From an uncultured Clostridia bacterium (lineage in GTDB: Bacteria > Bacillota > Clostridia > UBA1381), in contig CAKSNH010000006.1 of NCBI GenBank assembly GCA_934476075.1, forward strand, positions 59,431 to 123,430: a stretch of DNA of 64,000 bases, given 5' to 3'. Below the pieces are notes generated by a model that saw only the letters and a program-made list of their open reading frames with translations, was not told the DNA's origin and ran no database searches. A program made the translations under genes and the position numbers. Positions 26,178 through 34,968 of this stretch are shown piece by piece. The first letter of the stretch is position 1. Every line of letters starts with the position of its first letter.

Positions 26178-27614
26178 TTACGGATTTTTCTCATAATCTG
26201 TTCCGTTCCATTCATATTCCGCATTTTCAAAATAACGTCCCATTTCTTCCGAGTTTTTCGCTATTTCACCTTTAAATATATTGTTTGTATCAAATTCACC
26301 TTGAATATTTCCGTAAAAATAGAAATACAGCATACCGTTTTTCATTCCCGCAACATATGTGGGACTTTGCACTGCTGCATATGTCTGAAAATATAAATGC
26401 CTACAATCGCTGTAATTTACTGTTTTCACAGTATCGGCAAGAATATTAACATTGCTCAGCATAAGTGTATTATTAAAATACACATCACACTGATAAATCT
26501 TTCCGTATCCATCTTCCTGCCATGATTTTTCGCCGACAAAATATACTTTTTCCTTTTCGCCGTCCATATCAAAGTCAACAGCTGCATAATCCAAAATTTT
26601 AGCTTCATCCATTCCCCCCTTTTCCGCAATATATACAGTTTGCGTATCACCGTCCCATTCCACATTGCAGCCGAATGCTTCCGATACCGCTCTGACAGGA
26701 ACAAGCGTACGATTGTTTACAATTATCGCCGCACTGTCAAGATATATTTTTATACCGTTTTTGTAAGCACAATTTTCACCGATTGTTAAAGTAAACACTA
26801 TATCTTCATTTTTCCCCGTAACTGTATTTGTTTCTTCATTCCATTCAACAACAGCCCCCAGTTTTTCAAATATTGCACGCAGCGGAACCATTGTTCTATC
26901 ATTTATAAGCTGCGGAGGCTGGTCAAATATAATTTTTTCCCCGTTTATCATTACCGAAATTTCATCTTTATGTGCAAACGACTGTATAAAACTCTCCGAC
27001 GGTGCATTCAGCGATAAATAAAGATATTTTACAATGTTTTTTCCATTTACATTATTACTTTGCATTACAGAATAATATCTTCCGTATACCTCACCTGTAT
27101 ATTCATCTTCTAAATGCCATACTGCATATTTTGTATTTTCGGCAATATCCGTTAATCCGTCTATAACCATTGCCGCATCAGGATATGTAAGTCCACGCGC
27201 CAACATAGGGCAAAAAACATAATCTCCTCTGATAAATATAATTTCATATCCTTGGTTTGCAACAGACATAAGCTGTTCAAGCGATATACCGTATCTATAC
27301 ATCAAAGCAGCATTTATATTTTCTTTGTATGCCGTTATATTGCCCTGTCCGTCATCTCCTGCCGAATAATAATTACACATTTGTGTTACCATTTCAATCG
27401 CACAATCCGAATCAATATTCTCAACGCTAATTGTTTCTCCGTTGCAAAATTTTGTATATCCTGAGTCAGCCGCCTCAAACATTGCCATCGCATATTCACC
27501 GTATCCGGGATATTCCCTCTCATAATAATCTGCATCATCTGCACATGCCGATATTCCCATTACCCCCAAAAGCAGCATAAAAACTGTGACTATACTTAAT
27601 AATTTTTTACTCAT
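26178..27614 (-). CDS. Exported protein with copper-amine-oxidase-like N domain
   Basis: 478 residues. The signal sequence MSKKLLSIVTVFMLLLG ends in GISAC, a possible lipobox, so this may be a lipoprotein. About 220-335 is the copper-amine-oxidase N-like domain, a cell-wall-associated module of Clostridia, with the repeated marks LINDRTMVPLRAIFE and VNNRTLVPVRAVSEAFG. Residues about 25-215 (VTQMCNYYSAGDDGQG) and the C-terminal part (AAVDFDMDGEKEKVYFVG, an Asp-rich loop) are not recognised. It shares its strand and an 18-bp gap with the CHAP-domain gene upstream, so the two are likely cotranscribed. Confidence 0.7.
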   Translation of the reverse strand: MSKKLLSIVTVFMLLLGVMGISACADDADYYEREYPGYGEYAMAMFEAADSGYTKFCNGETISVENIDSDCAIEMVTQMCNYYSAGDDGQGNITAYKENINAALMYRYGISLEQLMSVANQGYEIIFIRGDYVFCPMLARGLTYPDAAMVIDGLTDIAENTKYAVWHLEDEYTGEVYGRYYSVMQSNNVNGKNIVKYLYLSLNAPSESFIQSFAHKDEISVMINGEKIIFDQPPQLINDRTMVPLRAIFEKLGAVVEWNEETNTVTGKNEDIVFTLTIGENCAYKNGIKIYLDSAAIIVNNRTLVPVRAVSEAFGCNVEWDGDTQTVYIAEKGGMDEAKILDYAAVDFDMDGEKEKVYFVGEKSWQEDGYGKIYQCDVYFNNTLMLSNVNILADTVKTVNYSDCRHLYFQTYAAVQSPTYVAGMKNGMLYFYFYGNIQGEFDTNNIFKGEIAKNSEEMGRYFENAEYEWNGTDYEKNP

Positions 27615-27632
27615 AACAAAATTCCTCCATCT

Positions 27633-29636
27633 TTATTTAATTACACTTTCCTTAACTTCTGCAAGCGGTTTATGCGTGTTTTTATTCCATACAAAAGCCT
27701 TTACTTTTTTCGCTCCGCCGGCTATCGGCGACAAAATATTATATTCTGACTTTGAATTGCTGTCATCAACATTTTCAAGCTTTATTCCGACAAGCTGATT
27801 ACTGCTGTCATATTGTGCCGCCACTATCACAATCGGATATGATACATCAGTTTTTCGTGTTACCGACACGCTGATTTTGTTGTCTGCCTTTGAAATTACC
27901 GAAACAAACGGCTGTGTATTCGTCGGATTTGATACCGTATATGTAATTCTTTCGGTTTCAATATATCCTCCCGAATTCTTTGCGGAATGAAAGGCAGTAA
28001 AAGTACCGCTTGTTTTCGGGGTGTATGTATAACTCGTTTTTCCCAGAACATTAAACGTTTCTACCCTACTCCCATCCTTTTCAATACACAGCCATTCTTC
28101 CGCCGCTCCGGTCTGCGAAAATGTAAATGTAATACTATCACCCAAAACAAGCTTTGTTTTATCCGACTTTAACGTTACCGTCGGTTTGTTCTGCGTCCAG
28201 CGTGCATACAAAGTCTGATTTGATGTAAGTGTTACTTTGGTATCGCTTGTTATTTTCGTTCCGCCGCTTGTCGCAGTATACCAGCCATTAAAGGTGTAAC
28301 CCGGATTTGTAGGTGTCGGCAATGTGCCGTATGTTGAATTATATGTAACGGTTTTGCTTGCCGTCGGAGTTTTTCCGCCCTGTACATTAAATGTGACGGT
28401 ATATGTCGGGTCTTTTATGTCAAATTTCACTACATTGCTTCCAAAACTTTGTACTTCATTTGCAGCTTCTACATATGCCTCATAATGACCCACCGGCAGA
28501 ACCTTGCTAAAACCGCTGTTTGTCCCCCATTCCACATAATATGCGTCACCTACCCAGACAGTACCTTTCCATATTTTTACGTCAAATCTTTTTTCGCCGT
28601 AAACATTATTCCATGTAAATTTTGTTGCGGAATTTGACGCACCTGCCGAAACGCTTAATGTCGGGGCTTTCAGCTGTACATCATCGCTTTTATATACCGA
28701 AAAAATCTGTGATTCGCCATTATGACGACTATATAAAATAAATGATGCACCATTATTCTTGTTATTTCCTTCTAAATCCAGTACAGTATCTGCGTGTTTA
28801 GGTTTTATTACATATCCTCCGCTTTGAGCAAAAAGAAACCATCGTTGATTATTTCCTCCGTTATCGCTGTAAGTTAATATCTTTGTATAATTTGCCGCAT
28901 CGCCATTATATGCGTCTAACGTTTTACCATTTTGTGCCGAAACTATTTTATAACTTCCGTCCGACTGGCGTGTAAATTTCCAAACGTGTCTGGCTGTCCC
29001 GTTTTCCGTACCAAGTCTCACATAATTATCGTCACATACTTCAAGCGGTTTCCAGCTTGCTTTATTAAAAATTACACCGTAAAATTCATTACCCAAATTT
29101 TCACCTGATGAACCATTATCCCATTTTGGTCTTATCACCCCTTGAAAATCACCCCAACCGCCATAGTAAGGCAAAGTGTCATAACGTGCAGGTGTTCCAT
29201 TTCCACCGTTTGCGTTACCGTTTTGACCTACTGATTTCATAGATGATACTGTACACCCCTCAATAGCTATCGCTACATGACCTGCCGAATTGCTCGAATT
29301 TGCACCAAAGCACAAAATATCTCCCGGTTCAGGCACAAAATCAGGTGTGTTTGCAATTTTTTGCCAACCATCCGGATATGAAAGATTAAAATACTTATAT
29401 CCCATATATGTAGTATATGTTTTGCTATAAGGATTGCCTGTAATTATATAGTTGATATATGCCGTTCCAAAATCGGAACATTGATAACCATATATCCCGT
29501 CAACATCATATGCCGTGCCGTTATTCGCTTGTGTTTTCGCCCAATTAACAGCCTGGTCACGTGTCATTGCGTGCACGCTTACTCCGCTGAAAAGACAAAT
29601 AAAAACAATCAAATAAAAGAAAATTCTTTTCTTCAT
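27633..29636 (-). CDS. Secreted CHAP-domain protein with ricin-type lectin and InlB-type repeat
   Basis: 667 residues; start MKKRIFFY chosen for GGGAGG seven bases upstream. A signal peptide ends near VHA (about residue 23). A CHAP amidase-like domain (about 25-175) has GYQCSDFGTAYINY with the nucleophile Cys and AGHVAIAIEG with the His. A ricin-type beta-trefoil follows (about 190-330; NNQRWFLF), then a fibronectin-like domain, an InlB/Listeria-Bacteroides repeat (about 430-495; GYTFNGWYTATSGGTKI), an Ig-like domain and a C-terminal module resembling that of the PL11 lyase. Probably a peptidoglycan hydrolase that binds wall sugars; no bacteriocin or toxin immunity partner is visible. Confidence 0.8.
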   Translation of the reverse strand: MKKRIFFYLIVFICLFSGVSVHAMTRDQAVNWAKTQANNGTAYDVDGIYGYQCSDFGTAYINYIITGNPYSKTYTTYMGYKYFNLSYPDGWQKIANTPDFVPEPGDILCFGANSSNSAGHVAIAIEGCTVSSMKSVGQNGNANGGNGTPARYDTLPYYGGWGDFQGVIRPKWDNGSSGENLGNEFYGVIFNKASWKPLEVCDDNYVRLGTENGTARHVWKFTRQSDGSYKIVSAQNGKTLDAYNGDAANYTKILTYSDNGGNNQRWFLFAQSGGYVIKPKHADTVLDLEGNNKNNGASFILYSRHNGESQIFSVYKSDDVQLKAPTLSVSAGASNSATKFTWNNVYGEKRFDVKIWKGTVWVGDAYYVEWGTNSGFSKVLPVGHYEAYVEAANEVQSFGSNVVKFDIKDPTYTVTFNVQGGKTPTASKTVTYNSTYGTLPTPTNPGYTFNGWYTATSGGTKITSDTKVTLTSNQTLYARWTQNKPTVTLKSDKTKLVLGDSITFTFSQTGAAEEWLCIEKDGSRVETFNVLGKTSYTYTPKTSGTFTAFHSAKNSGGYIETERITYTVSNPTNTQPFVSVISKADNKISVSVTRKTDVSYPIVIVAAQYDSSNQLVGIKLENVDDSNSKSEYNILSPIAGGAKKVKAFVWNKNTHKPLAEVKESVIK

Positions 29637-29676
29637 AACAATACCTCCCAAAATATTTAATATACCTTGCTAATCT

Positions 29677-29898
29677 TCAAAATACAAAATGATATATATC
29701 GATTGCCACTGCAACCGCAAATCCTACAAACGGTATGGAAAGAATACCTACAATTATTCCCCATATTATCATACTTATTTCCCTTTCGATAATTCCCTCA
29801 TAAATCAGACTTATTACCCAAAACGGTCCGCATACACCTATAAAAAGGACATCACCGATTATCACAGCTGCATACATAAGAAATATAATAAGCTCCAT
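29677..29898 (-). CDS. Small membrane protein, family not recognised
   Basis: 73 residues, almost entirely hydrophobic, with two or three membrane helices (about 3-32 and 43-70). AAGGAGAG five bases before the ATG makes it a real gene. Lies 40 bp before the CHAP gene on the same strand, so it may be coexpressed with it. No charged or catalytic motif suggests a function. Confidence 0.6.
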   Translation of the reverse strand: MELIIFLMYAAVIIGDVLFIGVCGPFWVISLIYEGIIEREISMIIWGIIVGILSIPFVGFAVAVAIDIYHFVF

Positions 29899-29987
29899 AA
29901 TTACTCTCCTTACATATTCATACTTGCCTCTTATATTTTACAGTAGCCCCAATCAATTCAATAGTTCTGATTTTCCATTTTACCTTT

Positions 29988-30971
29988 TTACCAACTCACT
30001 ATGCCGAGAATTATACTAAGCAAAAATGCAAGTATACACATTATTATAAACTTTACATTCTTTTGTATGCTTGAAATTCCGCTCTTTCTTTTCAGATATA
30101 CCGCCACTCCCAGCATACCCAATGCAATTAAACCAAATTTTATATCATTCGGAATATAACTGCATGTATATTTATGCCAAATAAATCTCACGGCTTGTAT
30201 TTGTAACATCAAACGTAATATAAAAATTACCGGCAATATCAGCCATACCATCAGCCACGCATATTTATATGCCTTTGTATCCGGAGCCGCACTTACATTT
30301 GTATTTACCGCACAGCTGCACGAGCCGCAAAATGAAGAATTCATATCAATCGCTGTTCCGCATTCAGAGCAATATATAACAAAATCATTCTGAACGTTTT
30401 TTACGACCTCCGCTCCGCAGGAAGTACAAAACCTCGCATTTTCAGGCAATCTCGCCGAACATTTTTCACATATCGTCACATCTGCCGCCGAATCAACATC
30501 AATTTTCTTGCCCGAAAAAATACAGGTGATAATTGTGGTTACAATCATCAAATACGGTTCTATTCTAAAATTGCTTATACTGCTTAATCCACGGCTTGTA
30601 TATCTTTTCACCTCATCATCTATGACCGCCAGCAAAATCAGAAAACCGCCAAATACTACCGCCGACGCTATAAACGCAATCACCCTGTGTGCCTTTCCGG
30701 CAGGTTTTCCCAGCAACATCAGTATAATAAATATAATTGAAATTATTATTACCGCTGCTGCACACACACTGAAAAATCCTGCTAAAATCTCATAATCCGA
30801 GTTTGCCCAGTCAGATAAAAATTCAAAAAAATCAGAAATGTCAAAAATAGTATACTTACTTCCGCCTGAACTGTAAAACCATTTAAACTCAAACCATTTA
30901 CCGCATACAAATACTATTGTCAGTATGCTTGAAATAATTGATACAATTCTCGCACTCGTCTTTACTTTCAT
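29988..30971 (-). CDS. Membrane protein with two zinc ribbons
   Basis: 327 residues. An N-terminal helix, then two helices at about 60-125; two zinc-ribbon motifs in the middle (CEKCSARLPENARFCTSCG near 170 and CSECGTAIDMNSSFCGSCSC near 200); then two to three C-terminal helices (about 235-325). Zinc-ribbon-plus-helix proteins are common in Clostridia and mostly uncharacterised. Ribosome site AAGGAAGGGG. An ACTGTT/AACAGT inverted repeat lies about 60 bp upstream. Confidence 0.6.
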   Translation of the reverse strand: MKVKTSARIVSIISSILTIVFVCGKWFEFKWFYSSGGSKYTIFDISDFFEFLSDWANSDYEILAGFFSVCAAAVIIISIIFIILMLLGKPAGKAHRVIAFIASAVVFGGFLILLAVIDDEVKRYTSRGLSSISNFRIEPYLMIVTTIITCIFSGKKIDVDSAADVTICEKCSARLPENARFCTSCGAEVVKNVQNDFVIYCSECGTAIDMNSSFCGSCSCAVNTNVSAAPDTKAYKYAWLMVWLILPVIFILRLMLQIQAVRFIWHKYTCSYIPNDIKFGLIALGMLGVAVYLKRKSGISSIQKNVKFIIMCILAFLLSIILGIVSW

Positions 30972-31172
30972 AATAACCCCTTCCTTTCGGCTGTAAAAAT
31001 AAAATATTTTTTCACCGATGATAATTTTTAACTGTTATAAAACAGTGATTTATATTATAATTTAACCACAGTAAATTTTTAAAATCAATATTTCCACAAA
31101 ATTAGACCTTAAAACAGCAAAATTGGTTTCATAATTTAAATTTTTATGTGCATAGCAACAATTTTTTAACAG

Positions 31173-31204
31173 CAAAAAAGGTATCTGCAAATACAGATAC
31201 CTCA
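31173..31204 (-). terminator. Terminator after yitT
   Basis: Stem GGTATCTG/CAGATACC with a six-nt loop and, on the minus strand, six T residues. Confidence 0.88.
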
Positions 31205-31225
31205 TACCGACCATTTTTTATGAAT

Positions 31226-32122
31226 TTATTTATATTCTTTTCCGTAAACGTCCGCTACTTCTATAATTGATATAAATGCACTCTTGTCATATTTATACAC
31301 AATGCTTTTCAAGCGTGAAATCTGAAATCTGTTCACTACAAAATATATAACTGTTTTCTCCTGCGACGAATAATACCCCTGTGCATCAATCAGAGTTACG
31401 CCGTTTCCGAACGTTTCGGATATTTTCTCGCTTATAGCGTCCGCCTTGTTCGTTATGATAAGTGCGGCTTTTGCCCTGTCAAAGCCCTCAACTATAAAGT
31501 CAATGGTTTTAAGTGCCGCCGCATATGTAACAATCGAGTAAAGCGGTAAAATCCAATTCTGCATTGCTATGCCCGATATAACATACAAAATTACATTGTA
31601 TATCATAGCAAACGTACCCACCGTAATACCCAATCTTTTCGCAAAAATCACCGCCATTACGTCCACACCGTCAATCGCACCGCCGTAGCGTATCGTAAGA
31701 CCGCTGCCCACACCCGATATAACGCCGCCGAACAATGCACAAAGCAATAAATCCGTTCCGGCAAGCGGTGACGCCATGCTCACATCAATCGGTAAAACAT
31801 CGGTTATCAGCCATGCTCCCAATGCATATATTATAACCGTGTAAATTGAATAGACCGTAAATACCGAGCCTTGCTTTTTCAAGCCGTATGCAAAAAGCGG
31901 TATGTTCAGGACAATAAGAAAAAATGATAAAGATAAATATTCGGGTGTAAGCTGTGATAATAACATTGATGTACCCGATATTCCGCTGTCATATAATTTC
32001 ACGGGAGCAATAAACACCGTTGCTCCGAACGCATTTATAAGTCCCGCCAAAGTAAGGATAAAAAAGTTCTTTCCGCTAAATTCTGCCATCGTTTCACTGA
32101 TTTTGTTTCTGATTTTCGTCAT
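31226..32122 (-). CDS. yitT: YitT-family membrane protein
   Basis: About 298 residues with five or six membrane helices (about 20-200; GGVISGVGSGLTIRYGGAIDGVDV is the YitT signature, seen as GVISGVGSGLTIRYG and DGVDVMA) and a C-terminal DUF2179 domain (about 215-298; QGYYSSQEKTVIYFVVNR) that resembles PII-like sensors. The function is not established. Two close in-frame ATGs (32128 and 32122) share the site AAAGGAAG; the second has the better spacing. Confidence 0.85.
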   Translation of the reverse strand: MTKIRNKISETMAEFSGKNFFILTLAGLINAFGATVFIAPVKLYDSGISGTSMLLSQLTPEYLSLSFFLIVLNIPLFAYGLKKQGSVFTVYSIYTVIIYALGAWLITDVLPIDVSMASPLAGTDLLLCALFGGVISGVGSGLTIRYGGAIDGVDVMAVIFAKRLGITVGTFAMIYNVILYVISGIAMQNWILPLYSIVTYAAALKTIDFIVEGFDRAKAALIITNKADAISEKISETFGNGVTLIDAQGYYSSQEKTVIYFVVNRFQISRLKSIVYKYDKSAFISIIEVADVYGKEYK

Positions 32123-32154
32123 TCTCATACTTCCTTTCTTTTTATGCTGTTTGA

Positions 32155-32210
32155 TAAAAAAGCAGCCTGCCGTTTCCCATAATTATTTATAAAAAACAAC
32201 AAGCTGCTTT
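32155..32210 (-). terminator. Probable terminator after rlmH
   Basis: AAAGCAGC pairs with GCTGCTTT across a 36-nt loop; T6 follows on the minus strand. The long loop makes it weaker evidence than the others. Confidence 0.5.
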
Positions 32211-32232
32211 GCTTAACTATTTTAGTATATAT

Positions 32233-32709
32233 TTATTTATGATAACTCTCGTTTCGCATGATTTTAAAGCTTCGATAAATTTGTTCCAGCAAAATTACAC
32301 GCATCAGCTGATGCGGAAAAGTCATTTCAGAAAAACTAAGCCTAAAATCCGACTTAGCCTTAACGCTGTCCGCCAATCCCAGCGAACCGCCTATTATAAA
32401 CGTAATTGTACTGTTCGTCATCATAATATCTTCAAGTTTCTCCGATAATTTTTCCGATGAAATCTGTTTGCCCTCAACGCAAAGACTAATCACATAACTG
32501 TCCTGTTTAAGCTTTGCGATTATCGCTTTGCCCTCGGTTTCTTTCACCTGCTCCTTTTCCTTTTCCGAAGGATTTTCCTGTATTTTTTCGTCTGCCAATT
32601 CTATAATATTCAAATTCACAAACCGTGACAAGCGTTTGCTGTATTCGGCAATCGCCTCTTTAAGATATTTTTCCTTCAATTTTCCCACTGTAATAATATC
32701 TATATTCAA
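32233..32709 (-). CDS. rlmH: 23S rRNA (pseudouridine-1915-N3)-methyltransferase
   Basis: 158 residues, full length; SPOUT methyltransferase acting on helix 69 of assembled 70S ribosomes. Starts MNIDIITVGKLKEKYLKEA; the knot includes FIIGGSLGLADSVK (about 103-116) and the C-terminal FPHQLMRVILLEQIYRSFKI segment (FPHQLMRVILLEQIY). The start codon is TTG with GGAGG ten bases upstream; it overlaps the walJ stop in TTGA, indicating translational coupling. Confidence 0.95.
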   Translation of the reverse strand: MNIDIITVGKLKEKYLKEAIAEYSKRLSRFVNLNIIELADEKIQENPSEKEKEQVKETEGKAIIAKLKQDSYVISLCVEGKQISSEKLSEKLEDIMMTNSTITFIIGGSLGLADSVKAKSDFRLSFSEMTFPHQLMRVILLEQIYRSFKIMRNESYHK

Positions 32710-33482
32710 AATACGGTTACCTCCGAACGCTTTGCAACGTTTAAAAACATATCTATTCCCAATTTCACCCCGATATTTCCAAGCATATTGCCCACTGTCC
32801 GATAAGCTATATCGGGTGTATTGTTTTCCTTGCTCAAATGTCCCAAAAGGATTTTTTCCGTACCGCTCTGAACCAATTTCAATGCGGTTTTGCCGGCATT
32901 ATCATTCGACAAATGTCCTTTTGAACCCAATATTCTCTGTTTCAGCTGATACGGATACGAACCGAATTCAAGCATCTGCACATCATGATTTGATTCAAGC
33001 AAAACTTCTTTGCTGCCCCTCAGATAATTTTCTATATACTCGTTCATCTGCCCTATGTCCGTTGCCACTGCCGCTTTTTCATTGCCGATATTAAACGTAT
33101 ATCCGACAGGGTCGGCGGCATCATGCGGAATAGAAAACGCTGTAATACCCACTTTGCCTATCTCAAAAGCTTTGTCTTTTTCGATAACACGAATATTTTC
33201 CTCTTTGATTTTGCCTATTTCCATTGCCATGTGAGTTTTCTCGGTTGCATAAATCGGAATATTGTACTTTCGTGAAACCACACCCGCTCCTTTGATATGG
33301 TCAATATGTTCATGTGTAATAAGTACCGCATCAATATCAGCAATATTAATATCTATGTTTTTCAAAAGTCCCTCAATACATTTTCCGCTTGCTCCGCAGT
33401 CAACCAATAAATTGGTATTTCCGTCGGACACAAATGTGGAATTTCCCGAAGAACTGCTTATTAAAGACGCAAATTTCACCAT
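32706..33482 (-). CDS. walJ: MBL-fold exonuclease/hydrolase WalJ (YycJ)
   Basis: 258 residues from MVKFASLISSSSGNS; GGAG lies seven bases upstream of this ATG. Metallo-beta-lactamase fold with SSSSGNSTFV, the zinc motif THEHIDH and later ESNHD and GHLSNDNAG ligands. In Bacillus WalJ is linked to coordination of cell division with DNA replication and to mutation repair. Here it lies between murA (4 bp gap) and rlmH rather than beside walKR, but next to rlmH as in other Firmicutes. Confidence 0.88.
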   Translation of the reverse strand: MVKFASLISSSSGNSTFVSDGNTNLLVDCGASGKCIEGLLKNIDINIADIDAVLITHEHIDHIKGAGVVSRKYNIPIYATEKTHMAMEIGKIKEENIRVIEKDKAFEIGKVGITAFSIPHDAADPVGYTFNIGNEKAAVATDIGQMNEYIENYLRGSKEVLLESNHDVQMLEFGSYPYQLKQRILGSKGHLSNDNAGKTALKLVQSGTEKILLGHLSKENNTPDIAYRTVGNMLGNIGVKLGIDMFLNVAKRSEVTVF

Positions 33483-33486
33483 AAAA

Positions 33487-34764
33487 TTACTCCATATCCG
33501 TAACAACCGACACTCTGCTTATCTGAGCACCAAGCTGTACAAATTTCTTTTCAAGCTGTTCATAGCCTCTGTCAATATGATAAATATCGGTAATCTCGGT
33601 TGTGCCCTCAGCCATAAGACCGGCAATAATCATCGCCGCACCGCCACGCAAATCCACCGCTCTTACCATTGTGCCCATCAGACGTTCAACCCCGTCAATA
33701 ATTGCAAGCTTGCCTTCAACTCGTATATTCGCACCCATTCTTGCAAGTTCCGAAACATATCTGAATCTGTCGTCCCAAACACCCTCACGAGCCATGCTTG
33801 TTCCCGGCACTGTGCTCAGGAATGTCACAAGCTGCGGCTGCATATCTGTCGGGTATCCCGGATACGGCAATGCAATGAAATTCATCTTCTTAAACTCCAC
33901 ATTTTCGGGAACATATACTCTAAGGCTGTCATCAAATTCCTCTACCTTAGCACCCGTTTCAATCAGCTTGGCGGTGATAGGCTCTAAGTGACGTGGGATA
34001 ACATTTTTCAATGTAACATCACCTCTTGTAGCCGCCGCCGCAATCATAAATGTGCCTGCCTCAATCTGGTCGGGGATAATTGAATAAGTACCGCCGTGCA
34101 GCTCCGGCACACCCTTGATTTTTATGGTATCCGTGCCCGCACCTCTGACATTTGCACCCATTGCATTAAGGAAATTCGCCAAATCAACTATATGCGGCTC
34201 TTTTGCGGCATTTTCAATAACCGTCACACCCTCAGCCATAACCGCACTCAAAATTATATTCATTGTCGCACCGACAGATATAACGTCAAAATACACATTT
34301 CCGCCAATCAGCTTATCGGCACTTGCTTTAATGGTGTCATACTCCATTGTAACCTTTGCATTAATGCTTTCAAAACCTTTTATGTGCTGGTCAAGCGGTC
34401 TTGTTCCGAAATCGCAGCCGCCCGGCGACGCAACAACAGCATTACAAAATCTGCCGAGCAGTGCTCCTATCAGATATGACGAGCCACGCATTTTCCGCAC
34501 CATTTCTCTCGGCGGTGTGTATGAATTAACATTTGTACAATCTATTTCAACAGTATTTTCATCTATATATTCAACATCAGCATTCAAGCTTTTTAGTATA
34601 TTCAAATAAAGTTTTACATCACTTACTTGCGGTAAATTTTCAAGTCTGCATTTATCTTTTATAAGTAAACAAGCCGGAATAATAGCCACAGCCGCATTTT
34701 TCGCACCGCTTATGACAACTTCTCCCTCTAATTTTTTTCCGCCCTTTATTATAATTTTTTCCAA
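33487..34764 (-). CDS. murA: UDP-N-acetylglucosamine 1-carboxyvinyltransferase
   Basis: First committed step of peptidoglycan synthesis; target of fosfomycin. 425 residues. The start is TTG (MEKIIIKGGKKLEG), with AAAGGAG eight bases upstream; the in-frame ATG at 34800 has none. Lys22-Asn23 lie in SGAKNAA and the fosfomycin-reactive Cys117 in SPGGCDFGTRPLDQHI, so sensitivity is expected at this enzyme. GYPTDMQPQ and RGGAAMIIAGL are further signatures. Operon murA-walJ-rlmH. Confidence 0.95.
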   Translation of the reverse strand: MEKIIIKGGKKLEGEVVISGAKNAAVAIIPACLLIKDKCRLENLPQVSDVKLYLNILKSLNADVEYIDENTVEIDCTNVNSYTPPREMVRKMRGSSYLIGALLGRFCNAVVASPGGCDFGTRPLDQHIKGFESINAKVTMEYDTIKASADKLIGGNVYFDVISVGATMNIILSAVMAEGVTVIENAAKEPHIVDLANFLNAMGANVRGAGTDTIKIKGVPELHGGTYSIIPDQIEAGTFMIAAAATRGDVTLKNVIPRHLEPITAKLIETGAKVEEFDDSLRVYVPENVEFKKMNFIALPYPGYPTDMQPQLVTFLSTVPGTSMAREGVWDDRFRYVSELARMGANIRVEGKLAIIDGVERLMGTMVRAVDLRGGAAMIIAGLMAEGTTEITDIYHIDRGYEQLEKKFVQLGAQISRVSVVTDME

Positions 34765-34891
34765 CAGATACACTCCTTTGTGGTATAGCAAAACAATCAC
34801 ATTCTATAATATACATTGCATAAAATCTCAATATATATAATAACATAGATACTCATAAAATGCAAAATATTTTTACTGTTTTTAATAATAT

Positions 34892-34941
34892 TTTTTAATT
34901 TGCAGAAAGCTGTGTAAAACGCAATGACGAAAAATTAAAAA
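34892..34941 (+). repeat. Dispersed 3'-end repeat, copy E (short)
   Basis: About 50 bp matching the 5' half of the family: TTTTTTAATTTGCAG, then GTGTAAAACGCAATGACGA and AAAATTAAA. The two terminal hairpins are missing, and a gene-specific terminator takes their place. It points at the 3' end of ylbJ as the other copies point at their genes. Confidence 0.65.
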
Positions 34942-34942
34942 A

Positions 34943-34968
34943 ACAGAGGATTTTTACAAGTCCTCTGT
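34943..34968 (-). terminator. Terminator overlapping the end of ylbJ
   Basis: ACAGAGGA/TCCTCTGT stem with T-run on the minus strand. The upstream arm is made by the last codons of ylbJ (KTEDL) and the stop lies in the loop, so coding and termination share the same bases. Confidence 0.85.
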
